A stretch of DNA of 64,000 bases from JAVBSX01 sp051660685. GTDB taxonomy: Bacteria; Planctomycetota; Planctomycetia; Pirellulales; Thermoguttaceae. The notes beneath the pieces were generated by a model. That model made no database searches. It was given only the letters and a program-made list of their open reading frames with translations, and was not told the origin of the DNA. Numbering within the stretch: the first letter of the stretch is position 1; each line of letters begins with the position of its first letter. The DNA is taken from positions 33,604 through 97,603 of the forward strand of contig JBOFQB010000093.1 in NCBI GenBank assembly GCA_051660685.1, in the 5' to 3' direction. Below are positions 26,361-35,250 of the stretch, piece after piece. Both the position numbers and the translations under genes were made by a program.

Positions 26361-27365
26361 ATGAAGAAACCGCTGTTGTATGCTTTACTGTTGGTCGGTC
26401 TGGGACTTCTTTGTCTCTCAGGTTTAGTGCTTATTGCACAAGAAGTTGTTGAAGTGGAAACGGTTGAGGAACAGGTGATTCCGCAGATTCCTGAGTATTA
26501 TCTTGGGATTCAGTGTGAACCGGTTCCTGAAATTCTGGCGGAACACCTCGAGTTGGGAGATGTCGGTCTCCTCATCCTCGCCGTTGTTCCCGACGGTCCC
26601 GCCGATCAGGCAGGTCTGCTCAAAGGTGATATTGTTTTGCAACTGGACGGAAAATCTGTAAAAAAAATCACGGACATTTTTGCGACATTAGAACGGGACA
26701 AGGACAAAGAGCAGAAACTGGAGATTATGCGTAAGGGGAAGAAGCAGGAAATACAGGTTAAACCGGGGAAACGACCTGAAGGAATGGTGCAAGGGACCCC
26801 GCCGACCGGGATGTTTCGTCAAATTCAGCCCGGCATTATTTTTCAAGGTCCTAACGGGGAGGAGACGCGGGGAATGATTTCGCGGTTTATTGAGCAGATG
26901 GAAAAGGCGGGCATAGACATTCAGGCGATTGAGGGGGCAGATCGGATGTTTGGTAATGATCCTCTTGAAAATCGGAACCAATTTTCCGTTCAAATTGTTC
27001 CAGGTTCCGAACCGGGAACGCAGCGAATTCAGGTTCGCAAGGACAATGAGATATGGGATGTTGAGAAGGTCGAGGACTTGCCCGAAGAACTGCAAGGTCC
27101 GGTTCAACGAATGATCGGTCCCTCAGAACGTCGGGGAATGATAATGACTCCGAAAAAGGAAAAGGGAAATGATTCCGTCAATCTTGAGGAGACGTTGAAA
27201 AAATCTTGGGATGATCTTCGAGACAAGATGAAAACGGAATTGGAATCATTTGATTCCGAAGTCAAAAAGTTACAACTCCCCGATTTTGAAGCGATTTACA
27301 ACAAATACCGTAAATCCGTTGAGGAGGACATTGACTCGTTGATAAAGCAACCTGAATCCAAGTAA
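26361..27365 (+). CDS. Exported PDZ-domain protein
   Basis: 334 residues from an ATG with AAGGA eight bases upstream. A signal peptide or anchor (LLYALLLVGLGLLCLSGLVL) is followed by a single PDZ domain at about 45-130 (YLGIQCEPVPEILAEHLELGDVGLLILAVVPDGPADQAGLLKGDIVLQLDGKSV). The rest is charged and helical, without a protease domain. HtrA-type proteases carry such PDZ domains, but no trypsin-like catalytic part is present here. The sigma, anti-sigma and PDZ order suggests an envelope-stress role; that part is inference. Confidence 0.8.
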   Translation: MKKPLLYALLLVGLGLLCLSGLVLIAQEVVEVETVEEQVIPQIPEYYLGIQCEPVPEILAEHLELGDVGLLILAVVPDGPADQAGLLKGDIVLQLDGKSVKKITDIFATLERDKDKEQKLEIMRKGKKQEIQVKPGKRPEGMVQGTPPTGMFRQIQPGIIFQGPNGEETRGMISRFIEQMEKAGIDIQAIEGADRMFGNDPLENRNQFSVQIVPGSEPGTQRIQVRKDNEIWDVEKVEDLPEELQGPVQRMIGPSERRGMIMTPKKEKGNDSVNLEETLKKSWDDLRDKMKTELESFDSEVKKLQLPDFEAIYNKYRKSVEEDIDSLIKQPESK

Positions 27366-27417
27366 CCGACAATCACAAGACCGTCGTATGAAAGTCGCTG
27401 TATTGCAGCGACCTCGT

Positions 27418-27492
27418 GTTTAGCCGCGATACAACGTATCGCGCGTTCTGAGAGAGATTTCAAACGCGCGGAACGTTGTTCCTCGGCTAAAC
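27418..27492. repeat. REP-like hairpin pair (BIME-like), family A
   Basis: Two units in inverted orientation. The left has stem CGCGATAC-AAC-GTATCGCG, the right has GGAAC/GTTCC around the same three-base loop; both share GTTTAGCCG on the outside and CGCGCG inside. The 30-base arms pair with each other at most positions. The stems differ by paired changes that keep base pairing. Confidence 0.85.
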
Positions 27493-27612
27493 GGGGAAAC
27501 ACGCAGAACATTGTCCTGCGACGCAGCAATAAAGAAGGAAATTATTCAAACGCCGTCTTTATGACACAAGTCATAATATCTTGAGAACGGTTCACTTTTG
27601 ATACTGCCGGTT

Positions 27613-28398
27613 TCACCGAATGTTGTTTTTTCCTCTTGCTAATCCGCCGTTGACTTTGACATTTTGGGCGTTAACAAAGGATGCGGCGTCGGACACTAAA
27701 AAGAGAACGGCGTTTGCGACTTCCTGAGTCTGACCCCAACGGTTCAGAAGTGACTCTTGTTTTCCTTGCAATTGAAATTGTTCCGGGGCGGTTTGGCCCC
27801 AACGGGTTGCGATCCAACCGGGGGAAATCGTGTTGACCCGAACTTCAGGCGCGAGAGTATGGGCAAGGGACGGGACAAAACCCGCAATTGCCCCTTTCAC
27901 AATTCCGTACAACTGTGCCGTTTCTCCTGCCAAACCCAGCTCAATTCCGTCCCAAGAAAACAGAACGATCACCCCTTTTCCAGATTGTTTCATCATCCCG
28001 CCGATTTTTCGGGACATTCGAACGGGCGCGAGCAGATCGACCGCAATCAGTTCCGCCAGTTTTTCTTCAAAGGAGAGAGGTTTTAGAGACGGGGACATGA
28101 GATCGATCCCGGCTGCATGGACCCAAATGGAAATGTTGGGGAACTGTCCAAGAACCTGATCGAGAAAGTGATCCTGCTCTTCGATTTTCCTCAAATCAGC
28201 CGAAAAAAAAGCGGCTTTTCCGCCGAAATTTTCAATTTCCCGGACAACCTCAAGAGCTTTTTCGGGATGTTGATTGGCGTGCAAAACAACCGTTGCCCCG
28301 ACTTTTGCCAATGTAAGGGCAACAGCGTGACCGATTCCGCCCGACGCCCCGGTTACAACGGCAATCTGACCGTCCAATCGAAAAGAAGATGCTGACAT
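27613..28398 (-). CDS. Short-chain dehydrogenase/reductase (FabG-like)
   Basis: 261 residues with the SDR layout: GASGGIGHAVAL cofactor loop (about 18-29), VHAAG (in place of NNAG), a YGIVK catalytic Tyr-Lys pair near 165, and ISPGWIATRWG after the catalytic centre. The Ser expected before Tyr is within VLFSWDG. Substrate unknown; the neighbours are a DegT aminotransferase and transport genes. A mosaic repeat separates it from the DegT gene. Confidence 0.88.
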   Translation of the reverse strand: MSASSFRLDGQIAVVTGASGGIGHAVALTLAKVGATVVLHANQHPEKALEVVREIENFGGKAAFFSADLRKIEEQDHFLDQVLGQFPNISIWVHAAGIDLMSPSLKPLSFEEKLAELIAVDLLAPVRMSRKIGGMMKQSGKGVIVLFSWDGIELGLAGETAQLYGIVKGAIAGFVPSLAHTLAPEVRVNTISPGWIATRWGQTAPEQFQLQGKQESLLNRWGQTQEVANAVLFLVSDAASFVNAQNVKVNGGLARGKNNIR

Positions 28399-28668
28399 TG
28401 ATAGGGGATAGGGACTGGGGAATAGGGGATAGGGGAGAGAGTCCGTCGTTTAGCCGAGGAACAACGTTCCGCGCGTATTGAAATTTCAGAGCACGCGATA
28501 CAACAATTTCGAATGTCGTAGACATTCAATCATGGTAGAACGAAAAACAAAATTGGGGTCAAACAAAACAAGTGGGGCCCCGTTGACTCGCGTGATGTCC
28601 TTATCTTTCCTTTTCCTTCTTCCCTAGTCCCTATCCCCTAATCCCAATCCCCTATTCCGCGATTCACT
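28399..28668. repeat. Composite intergenic mosaic repeat, copy 3
   Basis: G-rich TAGGGGATAGGG, hairpin unit at 28447-28476 (AGGAACAACGTTCC), a degenerate second unit, AAAATTGGGGTCAAA, GTTGACTCGCGTGATGTCC and CCCTATTCC at the right end. Same order as copies 1, 4 and 5. Confidence 0.8.
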
Positions 28669-28670
28669 AC

Positions 28671-29981
28671 TTACGCTGCTTCTCGTGTTGGGGCTCCAAC
28701 CGGGAAGAGTCGTCGGGCCGAGTTTTCCGCGTAAAAGTCCTTGATCGACTCGACAACAAAGTGTTGTTCATCTGCCGTTAATTCCGGGTAAATCGGAAGG
28801 GCCAAAACTTCGCGCGACGCTCTAAAGGTTTCCGGCAAGTCTTCCGGGGCATAACCGAGCGACTGGAAACACTGCTGTTCATGCAGTCCTAACGGATAAT
28901 AGATTTCCGACCCGATTTTTCGGGCTGCAAGAGCTTGACGAAGTGCATCTCGTCGTCCGTCCGGGACCCGAATCACATACTGATTCCAAACATGTCGTCG
29001 ATTCGGCAACATTTTCGGGACACTCACTTCACGCTCCAGTTCGGAAACGGAGAACAAATCGTGATAACGTTGGGCATTTTGGCAACGCATCATTGTCCAA
29101 CCTTCCAAATGTCGCATCTTGACATTCAGTATTGCGGCTTGCAAGGAGTCCAAACGACTGTTAATCCCGACAATCTGATGATAATAACGCGGTTCCATTC
29201 CATGACCGCGAAGAAGCGTCAATTTTTTTGCGTAATCGGCATCTGGGGTCGTCAGCATACCTCCATCTCCGGCCCCGCCCAAATTTTTAGTCGGATAAAA
29301 ACTAAGTGCCGTTATATGTCCCCAAGAACCGGCTCGACGTCCTTCCAACTCAGCACCAATCGCTTGCGCTGCATCTTCGACGACAAGAGCCTTGTTTTGT
29401 TCCGCGATTTGCAGAATTTCTTTCATCTCGACCATTTGGCCGTAAAGGTGAACCGGGATAATTGCTTTGGTTCGCGCTGTGAATTTGCGCCGTATATCGT
29501 CAACGGAAATGTTATACGAATCGGCGTCAATGTCGGCAAAAATCGGGGTTACGCCCAAACGGGTTACGCTACTTGCGGTTGCAAAAAAGGTAAAGCTCGG
29601 GACAATGACTTCATCACCCGGTTGAATATCGGCTGCAAGAAGGGCGAGGAGCAGGGCGTCACTTCCAGAAGCGCAGCCAATTGCGTGATCGACCTGACAG
29701 TAGGCGGCGACGGAGTTTTCGAGTTTTTTCACTTCCGGCCCTAAAACAAACGCACCACTTTCGCAGACACTTCTCAGAGCACTCACCATTTCGTCCATGA
29801 TCGGACCATGATGTCGGTGTAAATCGAGGAGTTGGACTGGTTGCTGATACGGCAGAATCCCGTCTTCGTTATTGAAATTCCCTTTCATCGTTGTGCTCTT
29901 CCTTGAGACTAAAGTGGTAGTATAGGTAAAATCGGTCATTTTTGACGACCGAATTGAATCCTGAAAACAACGGTCATCCAT
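28671..29981 (-). CDS. DegT/DnrJ/EryC1/StrS-family aminotransferase
   Basis: 436 residues as drawn; a start at 29888 (405 residues) is likely because family homology begins at LLDLHRHHGPIMDEM. It is a PLP enzyme that aminates keto sugars. Seen: SFTFFATASSVTRLGVTPIFADID, VEDAAQAIGAE with the PLP-binding Asp, and SFYPTKNLGGAGDGG with the Schiff-base Lys. The C-terminus has the usual PIYPELTADEQ. A sugar-amine product fits nucleotide-sugar or envelope synthesis. No dehydratase partner is adjacent. Confidence 0.92.
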   Translation of the reverse strand: MDDRCFQDSIRSSKMTDFTYTTTLVSRKSTTMKGNFNNEDGILPYQQPVQLLDLHRHHGPIMDEMVSALRSVCESGAFVLGPEVKKLENSVAAYCQVDHAIGCASGSDALLLALLAADIQPGDEVIVPSFTFFATASSVTRLGVTPIFADIDADSYNISVDDIRRKFTARTKAIIPVHLYGQMVEMKEILQIAEQNKALVVEDAAQAIGAELEGRRAGSWGHITALSFYPTKNLGGAGDGGMLTTPDADYAKKLTLLRGHGMEPRYYHQIVGINSRLDSLQAAILNVKMRHLEGWTMMRCQNAQRYHDLFSVSELEREVSVPKMLPNRRHVWNQYVIRVPDGRRDALRQALAARKIGSEIYYPLGLHEQQCFQSLGYAPEDLPETFRASREVLALPIYPELTADEQHFVVESIKDFYAENSARRLFPVGAPTREAA

Positions 29982-30148
29982 AACCGTTAATTATTTATCG
30001 AATTTCCGGGGACATTCAAGCAGTCATTTCGGAAATTTTCCAGAACTCTTCAGAATCGTACAAAACCTGTTCCTCTTTGTCAAGATTAAAAAAACAAGTC
30101 GATTGAATCGCTCAAAAGGGTGAACAACAACGACAACCTACGTTCGAC

Positions 30149-31855
30149 TTACTTTCCTTTTCGGTTGAAGCAGAATGCAAGAGTCAGGCCGATTACAAGG
30201 ATAATGACCGTTCCGAAAACCGGGATCAGGTTCGAGTAAAAGGGGCTGAGACCGCCAAGATTGTTGACCGCAAAGTTTCTGAGTGATTCTTCGGGTCCTG
30301 TCAAACCTTGTTTTCCCAACCAACGTAAAACATCGGGAATCGTCATGTAGAAAATCGCGGCTGTTCCGATCACAACCGCCGTAATTGCGGCGAAATTTTT
30401 CGGACGTTTACTTAACATGCCGAGCAGGAACAGACCGATCATACCCCCGCCGAAAATACCGCAAAGGGTCCACCATATATCAAGAGCACTATCGGTCAGC
30501 TTGATCAGAATCAACGCAACTCCCGTTCCCAAAACGCCCCAAGTGATTGTCCCCAAATACAAGACATTCATTGATTCCCGTTCAGAAGCGTTGGGACGGA
30601 AAAATCGCAGATAGTAATCCCGTAAAATCAGCGTTGCTGAGGAGTTCAAACTCCCGGAAATGGTACTCATTCCGGCGGAGAAAATCGCCGCAATCAACAG
30701 ACCCGTCAATCCAGGAGGTAATGATTTCCCAATAAAATGGGGGAAAACCCGATCTGCAACGTCTTTCTCCCCCAAAGTCGCCGCTTTTTCGTCAACACGT
30801 TGTTGATACTCCGAGGAAAAAAACTTTTTCCCCGATTCGTCCGTCGTGTATGTTGCCCGAACACCTTCCTGCATCAATTTTTGATGTGCAACAACCTGAT
30901 AAACTTCCTGCAATCCGGTTGCATTATTCGGTGCATGATAGAACATGAACAACAATGTTCCGATCAGGAAGAAGAGGGCGGAAACGGGGATGTACATAAC
31001 AGCTCCGACCCAAAGACTTTTTCGGGCTTCACGTTCACTTTTTGCCGTTTGATACCGTTGAACATAACTTTGATCGATCCCAAAATTTCTCAGGTTGTCG
31101 CAAAAACCAAAGAGCAGAATCACCAAAATCGTCGCCGTTCCCAATTGCAACGAAACGGTTCCGCTTGAATCGAGCGAAAGACCGATTTCTCCAAGAGAGA
31201 ATTTTCCCTGCTGATAAGCGTCGGAAATTGCATTTCCAAGACCTCCCTCGATGTTCGCGGAAAGAAAATAGAGGGAGATCAACGCGCCAAGGAGAAGAAT
31301 GACGGTTTGGATTGCGTCGGTCCAAATAACGGCGAGAATACCGCCAATAAACGTGTAAAGAGTAACGGTGATACCTGTTATGACAATGATAAGTCGAATA
31401 TCCCAACCGAAGAGGACGGACATAGGGAGCGCGAGCAAATAGGTCACGACGCCGATTCGGGCGAGTTGTGTCAAGAGGTAAAAAACACTTGCGTAAAGTC
31501 TTGCCCAAAGACCGAACCGTTGTTCGAGATTGGCGTAAGCGGAAACGTCTTTTGCATCCCGATAATAGGGGAGAAACCAGACAACAGCGATTGCGGTTGC
31601 GGCTGGAATTGCGAGACTGTAGACGAACGCATTCCAATTTCCTCCGTATGCTTTTCCGGGGAGCGCGAGATAACTGATACTACTGAGATAGGTTGCGAAG
31701 ATGGAGAGACCGACCAACCAACCGGGGAGTGACCGTTCAGCAGCGGTAAAACCTTCTGTTGACCGGCTTTTGCGCCAAAAGTACAGACCGACACACATAG
31801 TTGCAGCGAAGTAAGCGGCAAGGACGATCCAGTCAAGTTGCGTAAATGTACTCAT
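30149..31855 (-). CDS. Sodium:solute symporter (SSS family), likely sugar or sialic acid
   Basis: 568 residues with about 13-14 hydrophobic helices. The first part has LDWIVLAAYFAATMCVGLYFWRK and RSLPGWLVGLSIFATYLSSISYLALPGKAYGGNW, the SSS N-terminal signature. An insert of about 50 polar residues (about 310-365) forms an extra loop. It lies directly downstream of an exported sialidase on the same strand (gap of 236 bases with repeats). That pairing is common for sialic-acid uptake and suggests that as the solute; other sugars are not excluded. Confidence 0.88.
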   Translation of the reverse strand: MSTFTQLDWIVLAAYFAATMCVGLYFWRKSRSTEGFTAAERSLPGWLVGLSIFATYLSSISYLALPGKAYGGNWNAFVYSLAIPAATAIAVVWFLPYYRDAKDVSAYANLEQRFGLWARLYASVFYLLTQLARIGVVTYLLALPMSVLFGWDIRLIIVITGITVTLYTFIGGILAVIWTDAIQTVILLLGALISLYFLSANIEGGLGNAISDAYQQGKFSLGEIGLSLDSSGTVSLQLGTATILVILLFGFCDNLRNFGIDQSYVQRYQTAKSEREARKSLWVGAVMYIPVSALFFLIGTLLFMFYHAPNNATGLQEVYQVVAHQKLMQEGVRATYTTDESGKKFFSSEYQQRVDEKAATLGEKDVADRVFPHFIGKSLPPGLTGLLIAAIFSAGMSTISGSLNSSATLILRDYYLRFFRPNASERESMNVLYLGTITWGVLGTGVALILIKLTDSALDIWWTLCGIFGGGMIGLFLLGMLSKRPKNFAAITAVVIGTAAIFYMTIPDVLRWLGKQGLTGPEESLRNFAVNNLGGLSPFYSNLIPVFGTVIILVIGLTLAFCFNRKGK

Positions 31856-31857
31856 TA

Positions 31858-32098
31858 GGGAATAGGGTGTGGGGGATAGGGGATAGGGAAGAGGAAGGAA
31901 GTTCGTCGTTTAACCGTGAAACAATTGCCGTTTGACCGCGATCCAGTTGTCGTTTAGCCGCGATACAACGTATCGCGCGTAAGAGAACGTAGAATTGAGA
32001 ATGAAAAAAGGCAGAAACGTCATCTGACGCATAATCGGTAATATGGTGTTAATGCGAGGAGTATTCCTCCCTATTCCCCATTCCCTATCCTCTATAAG
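31858..32098. repeat. REP-like units in a mosaic gap between symporter and sialidase
   Basis: G-rich tract at the left, then three tandem diverged hairpin units with a 22-base period (31907, 31929, 31951; the third has a full CGCGATAC-AAC-GTATCGCG stem), then AGAATTGAGAATG and pyrimidine-rich CCCTATTCCCC at the right. Only the third unit still forms a good stem. Confidence 0.75.
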
Positions 32099-33174
32099 AC
32101 GCTTGGATCGAGGACGACATGTTTAATGGTCCGTCGATTCCAAGTGTAAGTGAGGTGAACCAAACCGTCTTTCGTCTGAATAATCGCCGGATAAGAAAAC
32201 TCGCTCATTGGGGTATTCTCAACCGTCGCAACCACTTTCCAGTCCCGACCATTCTCCGAAATCGCCAGATTTATCATGTCCCGACCTTTCGGTTGTCCAT
32301 CTTTCAAATTATTGGAATTCGTATGATTGTAAATCAGCAAATGACGACCATCTTTGAGCGTCACAACATCCGTCCCCGAGTTGGGATTTGGCAATTCAAG
32401 CGGCGTGAGCGGTCCCCAGTTCTTCCCCTCATCGTCAGATTCGATCAACCAGAGTTTGCCGGTATTCCCATTTCGGTTCCTCGCAATCATCTGCAACCGT
32501 CCCCCGTTGTTGTAGGTCAATAGACTCGGCTGAATCGCCCCTCCATCTCCCCGACCATGAAGCGGTCCCGTCGTACTCCACGTTTTGCCCAAATCACTGG
32601 TTTTCTCAACATGCAATATCCAGGGTCCCCCCGCTTCACTGCTGCTTGGACATAAAATCTCTCCTGACGGAAGTTGAACCGGCTTATTTTTGACTGGGCC
32701 GATCCCTCCTTCAGGTAATTTCTGCCGATCTTTCCAACTTTGCCCCTCATCGTCCGAAATCATCCATTCACCCCACCATTTGTCAGGATCAGGTCCCACC
32801 TTAAAAAACAACATGAGCGGTCCATCTTTCGGCTGAAAAAGAACGGGATTCCAACACGGTAATCGGCTTCCATCTGGTTGATTGCCGTTTGCAACTTCAA
32901 TCGGTGTCGACCAAACGCCGTTTTCCAACCGAGACAGCCAAATTCCAACGCTCTTGTCCTTTTCGCGTAATCCGCCAAACCAAGCCGCAACCAATGTCCC
33001 CCCCGTTGTTTCTTCAATTGTTGAAGCATGACAAGCGGGATACGGGGCGTTGATATAGATCATCTCTTCCTGTATTTTCCCGGGAACGGAAACGGTCCAA
33101 TCCTGAGCATATCCCAAGAGGGTTCCTAACAGCACAAGGGCCAAAGAAAGCAGCAACGGTTTTGTCAAAGTCAT
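32092..33174 (-). CDS. Exported exo-alpha-sialidase-like BNR-repeat protein
   Basis: 360 residues with a Sec signal (LLLSLALVLLGTLLGYAQ). The six-bladed fold is indicated by several Asp-box-like units (ISDDEGQSWKDR, KTSDLGKTWSTTG, ESDDEGKNWGP, ISENGRDWK) and by an early YPACHASTIEET with a WFGG segment. The final SYPAIIQTKDGLVHLTYTWNRRTIKHVVLD is the usual C-terminal signature of bacterial BNR_2 sialidases. It would release terminal sialic acid or a related sugar outside the cell. The symporter gene follows. Confidence 0.87.
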   Translation of the reverse strand: MTLTKPLLLSLALVLLGTLLGYAQDWTVSVPGKIQEEMIYINAPYPACHASTIEETTGGTLVAAWFGGLREKDKSVGIWLSRLENGVWSTPIEVANGNQPDGSRLPCWNPVLFQPKDGPLMLFFKVGPDPDKWWGEWMISDDEGQSWKDRQKLPEGGIGPVKNKPVQLPSGEILCPSSSEAGGPWILHVEKTSDLGKTWSTTGPLHGRGDGGAIQPSLLTYNNGGRLQMIARNRNGNTGKLWLIESDDEGKNWGPLTPLELPNPNSGTDVVTLKDGRHLLIYNHTNSNNLKDGQPKGRDMINLAISENGRDWKVVATVENTPMSEFSYPAIIQTKDGLVHLTYTWNRRTIKHVVLDPSVL

Positions 33175-33201
33175 CTTTTCTCCAGAAAAAGGTGGACATG
33201 C

Positions 33202-33229
33202 AGAATAATCATGTTGACAGTTATATCAA
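33202..33229 (-). promoter_or_regulatory. Candidate promoter for the sialidase gene
   Basis: On the minus strand TTGATA (33224-33229), 16-base spacer, TATTCT (33202-33207); the start codon lies about 30 bases further, preceded by GGAG. Confidence 0.45.
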
Positions 33230-33278
33230 AAGAATTTGGAAATAACAAGACGCGGGCGTGTTGAGAACGGTAAAAGGT

Positions 33279-33457
33279 CAGACTGCTAACAAGTTTGGTT
33301 TTGCGCTTTGAACCGAGCCGGGTCGGACGGATTTGTTTTTACCACGAAATACACGAAAGACACGAAAAACGGTATTTTGTGAGGTTTTCGTGTTTTTTGT
33401 GATTTTCGTGGTTCGAAAATGAAAATACTCTTTTTCGCAAAACTTGTTAGCGGACTG
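33279..33457 (+). mobile_element. MITE-like element with 17-bp inverted ends and a 10-bp target duplication
   Basis: Left end CAGACTGCTAACAAGTT, right end AACTTGTTAGCGGACTG; these pair at 15 of 17 positions. GGTAAAAGGT lies directly before (33269-33278) and directly after (33458-33467): a perfect 10-bp duplication. The 145-bp core is itself foldback-like, with CCACGAAA and TTTCGTGG runs. No coding frame, so mobilised by a transposase from elsewhere. Confidence 0.85.
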
Positions 33458-33515
33458 GGTAAAAGGTATTACACCAACGTCAATTCATTTTTTGAACCGC
33501 ATTTGAAAAACGGTG

Positions 33516-33650
33516 TTATCCCCCAAACGGGTACAAAATGGACATTTTGTCGGAACGCAGGCATCTTGCCTGCATCAAGAAAAAAAGGCGGGCAGGATGC
33601 CCGCGTTCCAATCGGAAAACAAACCCTTTCTAACCGTTTGCGGTTTATAG
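33516..33650 (-). repeat. REP-like double-hairpin element, copy 2
   Basis: Same sequence as 22681-22800 in the other orientation; nearly identical through GCAGGCATCTTGCCTGC and GCGGGCAGGATGCCCGC. It lies in the divergent gap between the sialidase and the GlmU-like gene, about 50 bases from the MITE-like element. Confidence 0.85.
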
Positions 33651-33693
33651 TCATCTTGTTGTAAAAAGAACCTCTTTTTTTGACAAAATGTTG

Positions 33694-33721
33694 TTGAATA
33701 CCCTCTTTTTTAGTGTAGAAT
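33694..33721 (+). promoter_or_regulatory. Candidate promoter for the GlmU-like gene
   Basis: TTGAAT (33694-33699), 16-base spacer, TAGAAT (33716-33721), about 58 bases before the ATG at 33780. Confidence 0.45.
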
Positions 33722-33779
33722 CTACAGAACCTGTATCTCCCCCAACCAACCTGTTTTTCCATTTGGATTAAAAAAAAAG

Positions 33780-35024
33780 ATGCACATTATTCTTTTTGAG
33801 GATTCCTACGTCAATCAGCTCTATCCGACAACAGTCAGCCGACCTGCTTTTGTTCTGAATGTTGGTACATATCGCCTCATCGATCTCATTCGTCGTCTCG
33901 AAGGAACAATCGAAGTTGCTGTTCGCCCCCATTTACGGTCCATTGTTGAAGCCGATTTTCCCGATTTCTGGAATCCTGAACAGGGCGAACGGAAAAGTCC
34001 AACTCTTCTGGTCAACGCCCGGGCTGTTCCACATGCCAAATTGTACGACCAATTACGACAATTGGTCAATCAGGGACGAAGTGGAATCATTATGAACGGA
34101 CATCAGATTGCGGCTGCTCTGTTTGCCGGACCTGATTCCTGTTTGCCGAATCAGGTTCTTGGAGCCGGACAATTGCTTGGCATTGTCAATGACATGCACC
34201 TTGACATTCTTGATTTGCATATTCCGCTTCTTGACTACACACACGATCTGGTTCGTTATCAAATCAAATACATCAACGAGAATCTCGACGACCGTCTGAA
34301 ATCAGGTCTGTTCCGCGAAATTGAAGACGGCGTGTTTGTTGCCCAGAATTGCGAAATCGGGCAATATCACGTTTTCGACAGTAAAAACGGGCCGATTGTC
34401 CTCGATGATGATGTCAACATCGGGCCGTATTGCTATATCAAAGGACCTGTCTATGTCGGGAAAAAAACCCGTGTCATTGAACATGCCGCAATCAAAGACG
34501 CCGTTACAATCATGTCAACCGCCAAAATCGGGGGAGAAGTCGAAGCGTCAACGATTGACTCCTTCACGAACAAGCAGCATCACGGTTTTTTAGGACACAG
34601 TTATCTAGGCAGTTGGATCAACTTAGGCGCGGGAACCTGCAACAGCGACCTGAAAAACACTTACGGTGAGGTCGTCCCCGAATCATCCGGCAAAAAGATC
34701 AAATCAGGAATGCAGTTTCTCGGCTGCATCGTCGGGGATTACTCCAAAACGGCGATCAACACCAGTATTTTTACAGGCAAAATCATTGGCGCATGCAGCA
34801 TGGTTTACGGTTTTGTGACGACCAATGTTCCGAGTTTTGTCAATTACGCCCGATCATTTGGTCAGGTAACAGAGACAACGGTTGAGGTGATGATTGCGTC
34901 ACAAGCCCGGATGTTTGCCCGACGTAATGTAGAACAGCGTCCTTGCGATTCCCAACTGTTGCGTGACATTTACGAATTAACGCGCAGTGAACGCCAATTG
35001 GCAAACGAACCCTTATCCTTGTAA
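33780..35024 (+). CDS. GlmU-like putative sugar nucleotidyltransferase/acyltransferase
   Basis: 414 residues. The N-terminal about 190 residues (ILFEDSYVNQLYPTTVSRPAFVLNVGTYRLIDLIRR) match the NTP_transf_4-type domain; the usual G.GTRM loop is absent, as in that subgroup. From about 190 the left-handed beta-helix hexapeptides begin (GVFVAQNCEIGQYHVFDSKNGPIVLDDDVNIGPYCYIKGPVYVGKKTRV) and end with STIDSFTNKQHHGFLGHSYLGSWINLGAGTCNSDLKNTYG. Such proteins are annotated as UDP-GlcNAc-type diphosphorylase/acetyltransferase. A role in sugar activation for envelope polymers is likely. Confidence 0.82.
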   Translation: MHIILFEDSYVNQLYPTTVSRPAFVLNVGTYRLIDLIRRLEGTIEVAVRPHLRSIVEADFPDFWNPEQGERKSPTLLVNARAVPHAKLYDQLRQLVNQGRSGIIMNGHQIAAALFAGPDSCLPNQVLGAGQLLGIVNDMHLDILDLHIPLLDYTHDLVRYQIKYINENLDDRLKSGLFREIEDGVFVAQNCEIGQYHVFDSKNGPIVLDDDVNIGPYCYIKGPVYVGKKTRVIEHAAIKDAVTIMSTAKIGGEVEASTIDSFTNKQHHGFLGHSYLGSWINLGAGTCNSDLKNTYGEVVPESSGKKIKSGMQFLGCIVGDYSKTAINTSIFTGKIIGACSMVYGFVTTNVPSFVNYARSFGQVTETTVEVMIASQARMFARRNVEQRPCDSQLLRDIYELTRSERQLANEPLSL

Positions 35025-35217
35025 ATATCAAGAATTTGTCTTTTGATAGACCGCAAAACCGTTTGCCGTTCAACTTTTACGCAAAGTTGTGAAAATATCT
35101 AATCCCAAGTTCGTTGGTCGAGAAAATTCCCTTGTTTTTAAGGATAGATGCGGTTGTAATAGGTTGTATTAAGTGTCTTAAGTTGTCGAATTTTTGCGGG
35201 GTTTTAGGAGTTTACAG

Positions 35218-35250
35218 GTTTTATAAAAGTTTTATAAAAGTTTTATAAAT
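35218..35250. repeat. Three 11-bp tandem repeats
   Basis: GTTTTATAAAA three times (last copy one base different), overlapping the final codons of the AlbA_2-type gene. Too short to be an array of known type. Confidence 0.7.
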
